DNA from: an uncultured Paraburkholderia sp.
GTDB lineage: Bacteria > Pseudomonadota > Gammaproteobacteria > Burkholderiales > Burkholderiaceae
Reading direction: 5' to 3'
Length of the DNA: 21,574 bases
Assembly: GCA_937917025.1 (NCBI GenBank)
Contig: CALFSF010000095.1
Coordinates: 1 to 21,574 of the forward strand
In this document: positions 8,003 through 15,628 of the stretch, piece by piece
How positions within the stretch are numbered: the first letter of the stretch is position 1
Layout of the letters: each line of letters begins with the position of its first letter
The notes under the pieces: generated by a model
Database searches by the model: none
Told to the model about the DNA's origin: nothing
Seen by the model: only the letters and a program-made list of their open reading frames with translations
Made by a program: the position numbers and the translations under genes

Positions 8003-9100
8003 ATGTCTGAAACAACACAATGGGAGCGGAACGCGAGCGCAGGTGCGCAAGCTGTTCGAGAGGGCGTCATGCCTATGCGTGCATCGCCCGTTCAGCCGAC
8101 GGTCGATTTCAATGCCGACGGCGAACAACACGGCTTTCTGAAGCTGCCACATTCGCACGACGCGTCCGCGTGGGGCGCGGAGATGATTCCGGTCACGGTG
8201 ATCCGCAACGGCGAGGGGCCGACGGCGCTTCTCACCGGCGGCAATCACGGCGACGAATACGAAGGCCCTATCGCGTTGTCGAAACTGGCCACCGCGTTGA
8301 AAGCCAACGACGTGCAAGGGCGCGTGATCATCGTGCCGTTCATGAATTTTCCGGCGTTTCGCGCGGGTAGCCGCACGTCGCCGATCGACGGCGGCAATCT
8401 GAATCGCAGCTTCCCCGGTAAACCGGACGGCACGATCACCGAGAAAATCGCCGATTACTTTCAACGCTATTTGCTGCCGCTCGCCGATTACGTGCTCGAT
8501 CTGCACGCCGGCGGCCGCACGCTCGACTTCGTGCCGTTCGCCGCGATTCACCTGTTGCCGGATGCCGGCCAGCAGGCCCGCTGCGAAGCGGCGATGGGCG
8601 CGTTCGGCGCGCCGTATTCGATGCGGATGCTCGAACTCGATAGCGTCGGCCTGTACGACACGGCGGTCGAGGAAGCGGGCAAGGTGTTCGTATCGACCGA
8701 ACTCGGCGGTGGCGGTACGGCGACGGTGGAAAGCGTGGCGGTGGCGGAGCGCGGCGTGCGGGGTTTCCTGCAGCATGCAGGCATTCTCAGGCAGGACGAA
8801 GCCGGGCGTCAGGCTCCGCGCAGCACGACGCTGCTCGACATGCCCGACGGCACCTGCTTTACGACGAGCGAACACGACGGTCTGCTGGAGTTGTGCAAGG
8901 ATCTTGGCGAGATGGTCGAAAAGGGCGAAGTCATCGCGCGAATTTACGATGCTTCGCGCACCGGCGTGGCGCCCGTCGAATATCGCGCGCGCCGCGCCGG
9001 CATGCTCGCGGCCCGGCATTTTCCGGGGCTCGTGCGGACAGGCGACACGGTGGCGGTGGTGGCCGACGTCGTCGAACGTGGCATACCGGTGACGGTCTGA
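8003..9100 (+). CDS. doeB: N-alpha-acetyl-L-2,4-diaminobutyrate deacetylase DoeB (EutE)
   Basis: This 365-residue zinc enzyme belongs to the succinylglutamate desuccinylase/aspartoacylase (M14-like) family. It releases acetate from the ring-opened product of DoeA to give L-2,4-diaminobutyrate. Expected zinc ligands are H82 and E85 in GGNHGDEYEGP and H168 in DLHAGG; the catalytic glutamate is E233 in STELGGGG. NLNRSFPG (132-139) supplies substrate-binding Asn/Arg. A C-terminal beta domain (about 270-365) follows. AGAGGGG upstream supports the 8003 start. The homologous hydrolase and deacetylase are known to act as a complex (EutD-EutE); here the partner gene doeA lies about 5 kb away on the other strand. 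Confidence 0.93.
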   Translation: MSETTQWERNASAGAQAVREGVMPMRASPVQPTVDFNADGEQHGFLKLPHSHDASAWGAEMIPVTVIRNGEGPTALLTGGNHGDEYEGPIALSKLATALKANDVQGRVIIVPFMNFPAFRAGSRTSPIDGGNLNRSFPGKPDGTITEKIADYFQRYLLPLADYVLDLHAGGRTLDFVPFAAIHLLPDAGQQARCEAAMGAFGAPYSMRMLELDSVGLYDTAVEEAGKVFVSTELGGGGTATVESVAVAERGVRGFLQHAGILRQDEAGRQAPRSTTLLDMPDGTCFTTSEHDGLLELCKDLGEMVEKGEVIARIYDASRTGVAPVEYRARRAGMLAARHFPGLVRTGDTVAVVADVVERGIPVTV

Positions 9101-9107
9101 TCGCGCG

Positions 9108-9599
9108 ATGAAACTCGACCGCTACGATCTGGCGATTTTGCGCATCCTCGCGGACGACGGACGCATCACCAAGTCGCGTCTGGCCGAGGAGATCAACCTG
9201 TCGATTTCGCCGGCGTGGGAGCGCGTCAAGCGCCTGGAAGAGGGCGGTGTGATTCGCGGTTATCGCGCCGATATCGACTGGGTGCGCGCCTTCAAGGGCA
9301 GCCGCGTGGTGGTCGAGGTCACGCTGGCGCGCCACACCGCGCAGGACATGCGGCGTTTCGAGGAACGGGTCGCCGCCGCGCCGGAGGTCGTGCAATGCCA
9401 CGCGACGGGCGGCGGTGTCGACTATGTGATGCACGTGATGTCGCGCGACATCGACCACTATCAGCGGTTCATCGATTCGCTGCTCACCGACGAACTGGGT
9501 ATCGAAAAGTACTTTACGTACATCGTCACGAAGGTGGTGAAGAGCCGCGCGGAAGGTTTGCCGGACTGGGCGGAACAATCCATCGGCGAGGGCAGTTGA
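9108..9599 (+). CDS. doeX: AsnC/Lrp-family regulator DoeX
   Basis: This 163-residue regulator has an N-terminal HTH (about 4-50; DLAILRILADDGRITKSRLA, then LSISPAWERVKRLEEGG) and a C-terminal RAM ligand-binding domain (about 66-145) with the GGVDY segment typical of the effector site. It begins 7 nt after the doeB stop and has little ribosome binding site of its own, so coupling is likely. DoeX homologues are found in ectoine degradation clusters and are thought to regulate them alongside EnuR. A 141-nt gap follows before doeC, longer than any other inside the operon, and could hold an internal regulatory site; I see no convincing -10/-35 pair there. Confidence 0.88.
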   Translation: MKLDRYDLAILRILADDGRITKSRLAEEINLSISPAWERVKRLEEGGVIRGYRADIDWVRAFKGSRVVVEVTLARHTAQDMRRFEERVAAAPEVVQCHATGGGVDYVMHVMSRDIDHYQRFIDSLLTDELGIEKYFTYIVTKVVKSRAEGLPDWAEQSIGEGS

Positions 9600-9740
9600 A
9601 GCGCACCGCGAGCGCCCGAAAATCGCCACATGTCGCGGCGAATTCCAGAAAAAACATGGGCTTTGCGGCACCACAACCGGAAAAACCGCACCGTGTCCGG
9701 ACGTACAGTGACAGACATACATCGCACACAGGAGGTCGTC

Positions 9741-11264
9741 ATGTTGCTGGGTCATCCGGTTTTATTCAAATCGCTGTGTTACGTCGACGGACGCTGGGTA
9801 CATAGCGCGAGCGCCGCGAGTGTCGCCGTGCAGAATCCGGCGAATCAGGAGGTGCTCGGCCACGTGCCGATGCTCGACGCCTCCCAAATCACCGCAGCTG
9901 TCGATGCGGCGCAGCGTGCCTTCTCGACATGGCGCTGGCTGCCGGTCGCCAGACGCTCGGCACTGCTGCTGCGCTGGTATGAGCTGATCCTGCGCCATCA
10001 GCATGATCTGGCTGCGATTCTGTCGCTCGAACAGGGCAAGCCGCTCGCCGAGGCACGCGGCGAAATCGCCTATGGCGCGAGTTTCGTCGAATGGTTCGCG
10101 CACGAAGTGCGGCGCCTGAACGGACGCACGATTCCGACGCATATCGACGGCGCGCAGCTGGGCACGGTGATCGAACCGGTCGGTGTGGCCGCGCTGATCA
10201 CGCCATGGAATTTCCCCTGCGCGATGATTACCCGCAAGGCAGCCGCCGCGCTCGCCGCCGGTTGCACCGTGGTGGTGAAGCCCGCGCATGAAACACCGTT
10301 TTCGGCGCTCGCGCTCGCACAGCTTGCGGAAGAGGCCGGTTTTCCTGCTGGCGTATTCAATGTCGTGCTCGGCGAACCGCAAATGACGATGGAAACGCTG
10401 GTGCGCGACACCCGGGTGCGTTCGGTGAGCTTCACCGGTTCGACACGCGTCGGTGCGCTGGTCATGCAGACGGCGGCCCAGTCCGGCATCAAGAAGACGG
10501 CGCTGGAACTCGGTGGCAACGCGCCCTTCATCGTGACTGAAGACGCGGACCTCGATCAGGCCGTGCGCGTGGCGATCGCCGCGAAGTTTCAAACGTCCGG
10601 TCAGGATTGCTGCGCGGCCAATCGCATCTTTGTCGCGCGGCCGCTGTATGAAGCGTTCGTTACGCAATATAGCGAGGCCGTCAAGGCGCTACGGGTCGGC
10701 TCCGCATTCGACGCGGACGTGGATATCGGTCCACTGATGCATCAAGCCGCATTCGACACCACGGCGCAGCGCGTCGCCGACGCCAGGGCGAAGGGCGCGC
10801 GTATTACCGTCGGCGGTGCGGCCCATGAACGCGGCGGCTGGTTCTTCGAACCGACCGTGGTCGCGGACGCCGCGCCCGGCATGCGCATCTATGACGAAGA
10901 AAACTTCGCGCCCATCTCGGCGGTCTCGCCCTTCGACTCGCTCGACGAAGCCATCGAACGCGCGAACGACACCGAATACGGTCTCGCCGCCTATGTCTGC
11001 GCAAAAGACCTTAACACGGTGTTTCAGCTGATTCGCCGTCTCGACTTCGCGATGGTCTCCGTGAACGGCGCGAAATTCACCGGCGCGCCGATTCCGTTCG
11101 GCGGCATCAAGTCATCCGGACTCGGTCGCGAAGGCGGGGCCGAAGGTTTCGAGCCGTTTGTCGAAACCCGCTATTTCTGCCTCGGCCAACTCGACTTGCC
11201 GGTCACCGACAGTCTTCCCGCCCATCGCATCGCCGCTGCGACCACAGCCGCTGCCACGGCGTGA
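9741..11264 (+). CDS. doeC: Aspartate-semialdehyde dehydrogenase DoeC (ALDH superfamily)
   Basis: This 507-residue aldehyde dehydrogenase oxidises L-aspartate 4-semialdehyde to L-aspartate with NAD(P)+, the last step that feeds ectoine carbon into central metabolism. The sequence is close to succinate-semialdehyde dehydrogenases. TPWNFPCAM (154-162), the general base E256 in ELGGNAPF and the catalytic C290 in GQDCCAANR are all present; the residue after it is also Cys, an unusual doublet. FTGSTRVG (231-238) marks the nucleotide-binding turn. The start is chosen at 9741 because a perfect AGGAGG lies 5 nt upstream; an open extension to 9630 has no ribosome binding site. An Ala/Thr-rich tail of about 20 residues ends the protein. 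Confidence 0.9.
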   Translation: MLLGHPVLFKSLCYVDGRWVHSASAASVAVQNPANQEVLGHVPMLDASQITAAVDAAQRAFSTWRWLPVARRSALLLRWYELILRHQHDLAAILSLEQGKPLAEARGEIAYGASFVEWFAHEVRRLNGRTIPTHIDGAQLGTVIEPVGVAALITPWNFPCAMITRKAAAALAAGCTVVVKPAHETPFSALALAQLAEEAGFPAGVFNVVLGEPQMTMETLVRDTRVRSVSFTGSTRVGALVMQTAAQSGIKKTALELGGNAPFIVTEDADLDQAVRVAIAAKFQTSGQDCCAANRIFVARPLYEAFVTQYSEAVKALRVGSAFDADVDIGPLMHQAAFDTTAQRVADARAKGARITVGGAAHERGGWFFEPTVVADAAPGMRIYDEENFAPISAVSPFDSLDEAIERANDTEYGLAAYVCAKDLNTVFQLIRRLDFAMVSVNGAKFTGAPIPFGGIKSSGLGREGGAEGFEPFVETRYFCLGQLDLPVTDSLPAHRIAAATTAAATA

Positions 11265-11305
11265 ACCCACTCGATCCATTCATCGATTACACGAAGGAGC
11301 TCCCA

Positions 11306-12703
11306 ATGACCCAACTCGACACACTCTTCGACGCCGATCGCGCGCACTTCATGCACCCCTCGACGCACGCACACGACCATGCGAGCGGAGCACTACCCGG
11401 GCGCATCGTGACCGGCGCGAAAGGCATTCGCATCGAAGACCATCAGGGCAAGTCGTATATCGATGCTTTCGCGGGTCTGTATTGCGTGAACATCGGTTAC
11501 GGCCGCACCGAGGTTGCCGAAGCGATCTACGAGCAGGCGAAGAAGCTCGCCTACTATCACACGTATGTCGGCCACTCGACGGATACGATCATCGAACTGT
11601 CGTCGCGCATTATCGACTGGTCGCCGCAGGGCATGAAGAAGGTCTATTACGGCATGTCTGGTTCGGACGCGAACGAAACACAGATCAAGCTCGTCTGGTA
11701 TTACAACAACGTGAAGGGCCGTCCGAACAAAAAGAAGATCATCTCCCGCCAGCGCGGATATCACGGTTCGGGCATCGTCACCGGCAGTCTCACTGGCTTG
11801 CCGAGCTTCCATCAGTTTTTCGATTTGCCGATCGAGCGCGTCAAGCATACGGTATGTCCGCACTGGTATCGGCAGGCGCCGACCGGCATGAACGAGGCGC
11901 AATTCGTTGCTTACTGCGTGGAGGAACTGGAAAAGCTGATCGCGCAGGAAGGCGCGGATACGATTGCTGCCTTCATCGCGGAACCGGTGATGGGCACGGG
12001 CGGTATCCTGCCGCCGCCTGCTGGTTACTGGGCGGCGATCCAGCAGGTGCTGAAGAAGCACGACATTCTGCTGATCTGCGACGAAGTGGTATGCGGTTTC
12101 GGTCGCCTCGGCTCGAAGATGGGCGCGCAACACTACGGCATCACGCCGGATCTGATTACCGTGGCGAAGGGCCTGACGAGCGCGTATGCGCCGCTGTCGG
12201 GCGTGATCGTCAGCGAAGGCGTGTGGGACGTGATCGACAAGGCGTCGCAGGAATCCGGCGCGATGGGTCATGGCTGGACCTACTCCGGTCACCCGATCTG
12301 CGCCGCAGCAGCAATCGCGAACCTCGATATTCTCGAGCGCGAGAATCTCACGGAAAACGCGGCGCAAACCGGTGCATATCTGCTCGAACAACTGCACGCG
12401 GCGTTCGATTCCCATCCGCTGGTCGGCGAGGTGCGCGGCGTGGGCATGCTGGCCGCGCTCGAATTCATGGCCGACAAGGACGGTCGTCAACCGTTCGATG
12501 CGGCACTGAAGGTCGGTCCGCGTGTCTCGGCTGCCGCATTGCAACGCGGCTTGATCGCGCGCGCCATGCCGCACGGCGACATCCTTGGCTTCGCGCCGCC
12601 ATTGATCACCACGCGCGATGAGGTCGACGAGATCGTGAAGCTGGTGCGTGAGGCGGTGGATGAAGTCGCGTCCCAGGTGCTGGCCCCGGCCGCTTCCGCG
12701 TAA
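11306..12703 (+). CDS. doeD: L-2,4-diaminobutyrate transaminase DoeD (class III aminotransferase)
   Basis: This 465-residue PLP aminotransferase of class III converts L-2,4-diaminobutyrate to aspartate semialdehyde. The PLP lysine is K288 in ITVAKGLTSAYAP, the aspartate contacting the pyridine nitrogen is D259 in ICDEVVCGFGR, and GSDANETQIKL (119-129) binds phosphate. The start at 11306 is preferred over 11261 because AAGGAG lies 6 nt upstream and the upstream codons look non-native. It is the last gene of the plus-strand catabolic operon, ending before a strong hairpin. The family also includes beta-alanine/pyruvate and taurine transaminases; DoeB/DoeC context selects DoeD. Confidence 0.91.
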   Translation: MTQLDTLFDADRAHFMHPSTHAHDHASGALPGRIVTGAKGIRIEDHQGKSYIDAFAGLYCVNIGYGRTEVAEAIYEQAKKLAYYHTYVGHSTDTIIELSSRIIDWSPQGMKKVYYGMSGSDANETQIKLVWYYNNVKGRPNKKKIISRQRGYHGSGIVTGSLTGLPSFHQFFDLPIERVKHTVCPHWYRQAPTGMNEAQFVAYCVEELEKLIAQEGADTIAAFIAEPVMGTGGILPPPAGYWAAIQQVLKKHDILLICDEVVCGFGRLGSKMGAQHYGITPDLITVAKGLTSAYAPLSGVIVSEGVWDVIDKASQESGAMGHGWTYSGHPICAAAAIANLDILERENLTENAAQTGAYLLEQLHAAFDSHPLVGEVRGVGMLAALEFMADKDGRQPFDAALKVGPRVSAAALQRGLIARAMPHGDILGFAPPLITTRDEVDEIVKLVREAVDEVASQVLAPAASA

Positions 12704-12783
12704 GGAACAGGCGTGCCGGTTTGCGCGCCGCAGTTCGCGGCGCGGCCGGCGCTTCAATCAATGATCGTGGGAAGTGAATAGAA

Positions 12784-12821
12784 CGCGGCCGGAACAGCGG
12801 ATGATCGCTGTTCCGGCTGCG
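12784..12821. terminator. Bidirectional hairpin terminator between doeD and the MDR oxidoreductase gene
   Basis: A 16-bp stem (12784-12799 with 12806-12821, one G-T pair, core GCCGGAACAGCG) closes a 6-nt loop between two convergent operons. No long T tract follows on either strand, so it may be a weak intrinsic terminator or mainly an mRNA end-protecting hairpin. Confidence 0.7.
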
Positions 12822-12840
12822 TGTCTTGCATATCGGTCAT

Positions 12841-13935
12841 TCACGCCTGTTTCGCGGCTTGCGTGTAATGCCGGTCCGGAATCACGACGATGTTGCCCAC
12901 GAAACGCTTGGCCATGAACTGCGTTTGCGCTTCATGAAACTTCGACAAAGGCCAGGTCGCGGCCAGAACCGGCTTGATCGCGCCGGTCTGGATATAGTCG
13001 AGCACTCGTTTGAAGGCGCTGCGCGTGCCTTGCGAAGACCCGTTAAGCTGCAACTGCTTCAAATACATCGTGCGCAAGTCGAGCTGGACAACCGGTCCGG
13101 CGATGGCGCCGGCCGTGGTGTAACGGCCTTCCGGACGTAACACGTTCAGCAGTTTGCCGAACAGCGCGCCGCCGACCAGGTCGGCCACTACATCGACCGG
13201 GCGGCCGCCGGTCATCCGTTCGACCTCCGCGGCGAAATTCTCGCTGTCGCGCAGCATCGCGCCTTCTGCGCCGAGCTGGAGCACCGCATCCTCCTTACCC
13301 TGGCCGACCACGGCGTACGGAATCGCCCCCCGTGCGCGGCATAGCTGGATGATGCCCGAGCCGACGCCGCCGGATGCGCCCGTGATCAGCACCGTTTCAC
13401 CGCGTTTGACCTTTGCGCGCTCGATCATCTGTTCGCCGGTGTGATACGCACACCAGAACGTTGCGAGTTCGGCATCGCTGTACACGGAATCGACGCGATG
13501 CGCGTTCTCCGCCGGGATCGCGGTGTATTCGGCGTACCCGCCGTCGCGGCCGTGGCCGATGTAGTCGATATCGGCGAGGCTGTCGTCGTCGCGGTTATAG
13601 ATCGATGCATCGACGATCACGCGTTCGCCGATACGCGCATCGCTGACGCCGCTGCCCACGGCCACCACGCGTCCGACGATATCCGCGCCCTGGATGCGCG
13701 GAAACGACAACGTCGAGCGGCCGCGCCGCCAGGTGGAGACGGCTTGCGGGTCGTCGTCGGTACCGTACGCGCCCTCGCGAACCCATACGTCGGTATTGTT
13801 CAGCCCGCAAGCGGTGACTTCGAGCAACACCTCGCCCGTTTTGCAAACGGGTACCGGCACGTCGTCGCGATAGACGAGTTTTTCGAGGCCGCCGTGGGCG
13901 GTCAGCACGACGGCTTTCATGGTCTTCGGAAGCAT
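12841..13935 (-). CDS. MDR-superfamily NAD(P)-dependent oxidoreductase (alcohol dehydrogenase/quinone oxidoreductase-like)
   Basis: This encodes a 364-residue medium-chain dehydrogenase/reductase. The N-terminal GroES-like domain has ACGLNNTDVW (42-51) and GADIVGRVVAVGSGV (83-97); the Rossmann motif is ITGASGGVG (184-192). The four-cysteine structural zinc loop of classical alcohol dehydrogenases is absent; the region holds an Asp-rich insert (YNRDDDSLADID) instead. C43 could be a catalytic zinc ligand. The start is set at 13935, where AAAGGGGA lies just upstream. It follows doeA by 71 nt on the same strand and is probably co-transcribed with it. No step of the published ectoine pathway requires it. 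A role on hydroxyectoine-derived alcohols or aldehydes is only a guess. Confidence 0.85.
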   Translation of the reverse strand: MLPKTMKAVVLTAHGGLEKLVYRDDVPVPVCKTGEVLLEVTACGLNNTDVWVREGAYGTDDDPQAVSTWRRGRSTLSFPRIQGADIVGRVVAVGSGVSDARIGERVIVDASIYNRDDDSLADIDYIGHGRDGGYAEYTAIPAENAHRVDSVYSDAELATFWCAYHTGEQMIERAKVKRGETVLITGASGGVGSGIIQLCRARGAIPYAVVGQGKEDAVLQLGAEGAMLRDSENFAAEVERMTGGRPVDVVADLVGGALFGKLLNVLRPEGRYTTAGAIAGPVVQLDLRTMYLKQLQLNGSSQGTRSAFKRVLDYIQTGAIKPVLAATWPLSKFHEAQTQFMAKRFVGNIVVIPDRHYTQAAKQA

Positions 13936-14006
13936 GTTTCCCCTTTGGCCTGTCCCTGCGCGCGCCGCGATCGCGGGGACCACGGTGGCACAGGGGGCGA
14001 CCTGGC

Positions 14007-15227
14007 TTATGGTTTGACGAACAGCTTGCGCGGCGTGTTGCAGAAGGTCTCGACGCCGGACCCGGTAATCAGGATGCTTTCGGTGATTTCGAGCCCCCAG
14101 TCGTCGAGCCACAGGCCCGGCATGAAGTGAAACGTCATACCCGGTTCGAGAACCGTCTTGTCCCCCGGCCGCAGGCTCATCGTGCGCTCGCCCCAGTCGG
14201 GCGGATAGCTCGCGCCGATCGGATAGCCGCAGCGGCTGTTTTTTTCGATGCCGTATTTGTGCAGCATCGCGAAGAACGCATTGGCGATGTCTTCACACGT
14301 GTTGCCGGGTTTGGCCGCGGCCAGACCTGCTTCGATGCCTTCCACCACCGCGCGCTCGCCGTCGATGAAATGCTTCGGCGGCTTGCCGAGGTACACGGTG
14401 CGCGACTGCGGGCAGTGATAGCGCTTGAAGCAGCCGGCGATTTCGAAGAACGTGCCGGCATCCTTTGCGAAGGGCGTGTCGTCCCAGGTCAGATGCGGGG
14501 CGGCGGCATCGGCGCCAGTCGGCAAAAGCGGCACGATCGCCGGATAGTCGCCGCCGTAACCGTCGACGCCGGTAATGCCTGCCGAGTAGATTTCGGCGAC
14601 CAGGTCGTTCTTGCGCATGCCAGGCTCGATCCGTTCGACGATATGCGCATGCATCTTCTCGACGATGCGCGCAGCCACACGCATGTATTCGATTTCACGC
14701 GGCGACTTGACCGCGCGCTGCCAGTTCACGAGGCCGGTTGCATCCTGCCATTGCGCTGCCGGCAAATGAGCGACGAGCGAGCGCCAGGCTGCGGCGCTGA
14801 AATAGTAATTATCCATTTCCACGCCGATCCTCGATGCGCCCCAGCCGCGCGCTTCGATCACCTCGCGGGCAAGATAGTCCATCGGATGCCGCTCGGCGGA
14901 TTGCACGTAATGATCCGGATAACCGACGATCTGATCATGCTCCATGAACACGGTGCGTTTCGCACCATTGGCGTCCTGGCCACGGCCGAACCAGACAGGC
15001 TCGCCGTCCAGCGCGAGCAGCACGCACTGATGCACGTAGAACGACCAGCCGTCGTAACCGGTGAGCCACGCCATGTTGGTCGGATCGGACACGACCAGCA
15101 GCTCGATCCCCGCTGCCTGCATCGCCTTGCGCGCCTTGCCGATACGCGCTGCGTATTCGGCGCGCTCGAACGGCAGTCGTACGACGGGCGCCGTGGTGCG
15201 TGGTTCCTGTTGCGTTGTATCTGACAT
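14007..15227 (-). CDS. doeA: Ectoine hydrolase DoeA (EutD), M24 peptidase/creatinase fold
   Basis: This 406-residue enzyme opens the ectoine ring hydrolytically, giving N-acetylated 2,4-diaminobutyrate. It has the two-domain creatinase/aminopeptidase P layout: an N-terminal domain (about 20-170; LVVSDPTNMAWLTGYDGWSFY) and a pita-bread C-terminal domain (about 175-400; VKSPREIEYMR, AGTFFEIAGCFKRYHCPQSR, LEPGMTFHFMPGLWL). It is full length for the family. A strong GAGAGGGGAAG ribosome binding site supports the start at 15227. Its own operator and promoter block (15309-15352) match those of eutB, so DoeA and the DoeB operon are probably induced together despite being on opposite strands. The residues YDGWSFY and GYGGDYPA are typical of ectoine hydrolases versus creatinases. 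Confidence 0.93.
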   Translation of the reverse strand: MSDTTQQEPRTTAPVVRLPFERAEYAARIGKARKAMQAAGIELLVVSDPTNMAWLTGYDGWSFYVHQCVLLALDGEPVWFGRGQDANGAKRTVFMEHDQIVGYPDHYVQSAERHPMDYLAREVIEARGWGASRIGVEMDNYYFSAAAWRSLVAHLPAAQWQDATGLVNWQRAVKSPREIEYMRVAARIVEKMHAHIVERIEPGMRKNDLVAEIYSAGITGVDGYGGDYPAIVPLLPTGADAAAPHLTWDDTPFAKDAGTFFEIAGCFKRYHCPQSRTVYLGKPPKHFIDGERAVVEGIEAGLAAAKPGNTCEDIANAFFAMLHKYGIEKNSRCGYPIGASYPPDWGERTMSLRPGDKTVLEPGMTFHFMPGLWLDDWGLEITESILITGSGVETFCNTPRKLFVKP

Positions 15228-15308
15228 CTTCCCCTCTCTCTACGTGACGTCGTTGCGGAAAGTGGTGGCTCATGCACGCAATGAGACACCGGCAGGCGTT
15301 TCTGGCCG

Positions 15309-15330
15309 CAGTCTAATGCCACGAAAAACG
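15309..15330 (-). promoter_or_regulatory. Promoter block of the doeA operon, shared with the eutB promoter
   Basis: Minus-strand CATTAGACTG (15309-15318) and CGTTTT (15325-15330) occur 18 and 6 nt downstream of operator site 4, the same elements and distances as before eutB. Confidence 0.5.
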
Positions 15331-15336
15331 GCTTTT

Positions 15337-15352
15337 AATGTGCTAGTTCAAT
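15337..15352. promoter_or_regulatory. Palindromic operator, site 4 (upstream of doeA)
   Basis: AATGTGCTAGTTCAAT fits AATGnnCTAGnnCAAT exactly. It is 110 nt before the doeA start, in the 401-nt divergent region shared with ehuA of system 2. Confidence 0.65.
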
Positions 15353-15505
15353 CTTCGTCTGGCGATCTGAACCGGGCACGAAACCCGGCGACATTCGTCA
15401 GTTGTTCCGCCCCGCGCTTATAGGTGTTGTCCCTGACGCGCATGCTGAGTTCTCGCCGTGGGAGCCGTCAGTCATGGCGCGGTGCGTTTTTCGCCGCCAA
15501 AAAGA

Positions 15506-15521
15506 ATTGTTCTAGAGCAAT
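15506..15521. promoter_or_regulatory. Palindromic operator, site 3 (upstream of ehuA of system 2)
   Basis: ATTGTTCTAGAGCAAT is the most symmetric copy: all positions pair except one per half-site. It lies 108 nt before the ehuA start. Confidence 0.68.
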
Positions 15522-15530
15522 CGGATCACG

Positions 15531-15548
15531 AATATGGCTTTGTATTCT
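15531..15548 (+). promoter_or_regulatory. Promoter block of the ehuABCD-eutA operon
   Basis: AATATGGCTTTGTATTCT matches the block before ehuB of system 1 at 17 of 18 positions and lies 9 nt after the operator. TATTCT (15543-15548) is the likely -10; a -35 match is poor. Confidence 0.55.
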
Positions 15549-15628
15549 CGTTTGCATAGCCGTGCTGCCTGCACCACTGCCGCACTGCATTCAATCAGGC
15601 CAGGTATGACGAACGGGAACGAATCGAT

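Noticed and set aside
6713..9019. A 768-codon open frame on the minus strand across eutB, eutC and doeB
   Set aside because: It lies wholly antisense to three well-recognised genes, is rich in Arg/His/Gln as expected of GC-rich antisense frames, and has no domain I recognise.
11393..12757. A 454-codon minus-strand frame opposite doeD
   Set aside because: Antisense shadow of a class III aminotransferase with intact catalytic residues on the plus strand; no ribosome binding site or known motif.
15522..15560. Sigma-54 promoter for ehuA of system 2 (GGC and TTTGC visible)
   Set aside because: The GG and GC elements are not at the -24/-12 spacing and no enhancer-binding regulator is encoded nearby.
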